Below the pieces are notes generated by a model. The model was not told the origin of the DNA. It saw only the letters and a program-made list of their open reading frames with translations, and ran no database searches. The translations under genes were made by a program, and so were the position numbers. Positions 63,170 to 64,000 of a stretch of DNA of 64,000 nt are shown here, piece by piece. Source of the DNA: Odontocerum albicorne (taxonomy: Eukaryota > Arthropoda > Insecta > Trichoptera > Odontoceridae); contig OX463865.1 in the NCBI GenBank assembly GCA_949825065.1, positions 20,445,115 through 20,509,114 of the forward strand, in the 5' to 3' direction. The stretch's first letter is position 1; every line of letters begins with the position of its first letter.

Positions 63170-63320
63170 TATGTATGTTTTAGTGCCCCTTTGACTTTGT
63201 TTCCTATCGCTACACGCCGTTCGATATCCCTCGTAACTTATACTACCTAAACAACATTTCTTCAACTTGCTCTGATCTTTCCATTCTTCATCCATGAATC
63301 GCATTTAATTTCCCTTTCAC
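63170..63320 (-). mobile_element. LINE-B fragment
   Basis: gtatatgtatgttttagtgc, then ccctttgactttgtttccta, the region after the Y-G-S-E-T-W codons. Confidence 0.45.
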
Positions 63321-63451
63321 ACTTTTCTATCCCCGTGGGTCAAAATAATCAAAAAGTGGAATACTTTTCCGCACGGTGCGGCGCGGCTCACGATATTCCG
63401 TCAACTGTTATTTCGCAATAATTTCTTCAAGACCTTTGACCTTACGTAATA

Positions 63452-63459
63452 TATAAAAG
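63452..63459 (+). promoter_or_regulatory. TATA box (TATAAAAG)
   Basis: tatataaaagg lies 75 bp upstream of the ATG at 63527, which predicts a start site near 63480-63490. It is the only canonical TATA element placed correctly before a spliced-looking first exon in this window. Confidence 0.5.
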
Positions 63460-63526
63460 GAGTCATCTGGTTACTTTATATTTTCGTACGTAATAAGTGT
63501 TTATTCAGCTTCCATTTGCAATATCA

Positions 63527-63691
63527 ATGTCGATATATTCAAATTCAAAACAAACAACAAAAAAGATTACGTCATCCATTCAAATTCCCGCGCAAACTCC
63601 AAGGCGGACATTTTGTTTCGCAATGTTTGCGGCGGCAATCGCGGCTATGTTCACGTTTGTTATTTTCAGTGCCCTTGTCGCGCAATTCAAG
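63527..63691 (+). CDS. First exon of a predicted single-pass membrane protein
   Basis: The ATG opens MSIYSNSKQTTKKITSSIQI, then PAQTPRRTFC and FAMFAAAIAAMFTFVIFSAL, then VAQFK. That is a roughly 29-residue basic cytoplasmic tail, then one hydrophobic span of about 20 residues with positive charges before it, consistent with a type II signal anchor. The exon ends after a whole codon at AAG|GTAAAA (phase 0). If unspliced the frame stops after 18 more codons. I do not recognise the protein. The TATA box and donor support a real 5' exon with the rest beyond the window. Confidence 0.45.
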
Positions 63692-63848
63692 GTAAAATTG
63701 AAAATTTACGCTTTTAGTAAAAAGGGTCAAACCTGTAATTTACAATAAAATTCTCTTAGTAGATAAAAATGTTTTTGTTTACTTTTATTTAATTTGCTGT
63801 CTCGTTTTCATTCGTGAATGTAATTCATACGATTCATGTATAAAACTA

Positions 63849-64000
63849 CAGTACCCGGCGGTAAGTAATACACATCGGGCTTAAGAAAAAGACTCGCTTT
63901 GTAGAGCGTCGTCTCTGTCGCATGGTGCGCTAACAGTCCGTGCGACAGAGACGACGCTCTACAAAGCGACAGTCTCTTTCTTAAGCCCGATGTGTATTAC
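63849..64000. mobile_element. MITE family G copy 3, truncated by window end
   Basis: Starts CAGTACCCGGCGGTAAG after TA (63847-63848). Inverted arms ctttgtagagcgtcgtctct and agagacgacgctctacaaag, then cttaagcccgatgtgtatta. The last 15 or so bases of the right end lie outside the window. Confidence 0.85.

Overview
This window looks like repeat-dominated nuclear DNA from an animal, most likely an insect. It is AT-rich and has no prokaryotic gene layout. It is built from mariner/Tc1, hAT, piggyBac-like and Harbinger-like DNA elements, several LINE families, a Penelope-like element, tRNA-derived SINEs and about ten satellite or minisatellite arrays. I cannot name the order or species from sequence alone. 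Nearly every long open frame is transposon-derived or an artefact of a tandem array.

Host genes are sparse. The one I recognise is a 5' coding exon of a vaccinia-related kinase (VRK1/ballchen type) at 55986-56169 (+), ending in a clean GTGAGT donor. No further VRK exon is visible in the remaining 7.8 kb, so its intron would be long and full of transposons. A second candidate is a TATA-box promoter plus first exon at 63452-63691 (+), encoding a short cytoplasmic tail and one membrane span. A GC-rich exon-like piece at 4631-4755 is only suggestive.

Layout: 0.6-9 kb holds LINE pieces, a 43-bp satellite, two mariner relics, SINEs and Penelope-like ends. 10-16 kb holds 62-bp, 36-bp and 39-bp arrays, the last expanded inside a LINE 3' UTR. 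16-24 kb holds LINE tails, a 534-bp MITE, an inverted Penelope pair, a perfect 63-bp array, a dimeric satellite and a mariner MITE encoding only a DNA-binding domain. 24-35 kb holds SINEs, a 138-bp satellite that appears to derive from a tRNA-type SINE, and LINE fragments. 35-42 kb holds two long-TIR MITEs and a 3.56-kb transposon inserted in a 36-bp minisatellite. 42-55 kb holds LINEs, a 42-bp array, a hAT element with an 8-bp target duplication, piggyBac-like and Harbinger/MADF MITEs, and a mariner cut by a 200-N assembly gap. 56-64 kb holds the VRK exon, a Tc1-like MITE, a near-full mariner, a Penelope GIY-YIG fragment and the second promoter/exon.

Three observations stand out. (1) The octamer TACGAGTA/TACTCGTA occurs about 28 times against roughly 2-3 expected from my estimate of base composition. 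In several repeats it is exactly a 6-bp insertion at a TA dinucleotide, which is the excision scar known for Minos-type Tc1 elements. (2) A transposon with AGGCCCGTTCTCACGG ends and TAA target duplications carries a decayed protein of the arthropod family that I believe is annotated DUF7869, and a short MITE with the same ends lies 20 kb away. (3) Parasite relationships can be read directly: a SINE shares its 3' hairpin end with a LINE in the window, a satellite still carries a SINE pol III A box in each unit, and two deleted mariners share one deletion junction.

All boundaries were read by eye. Copy counts are manual and family names are by recognition of motifs, not database search.
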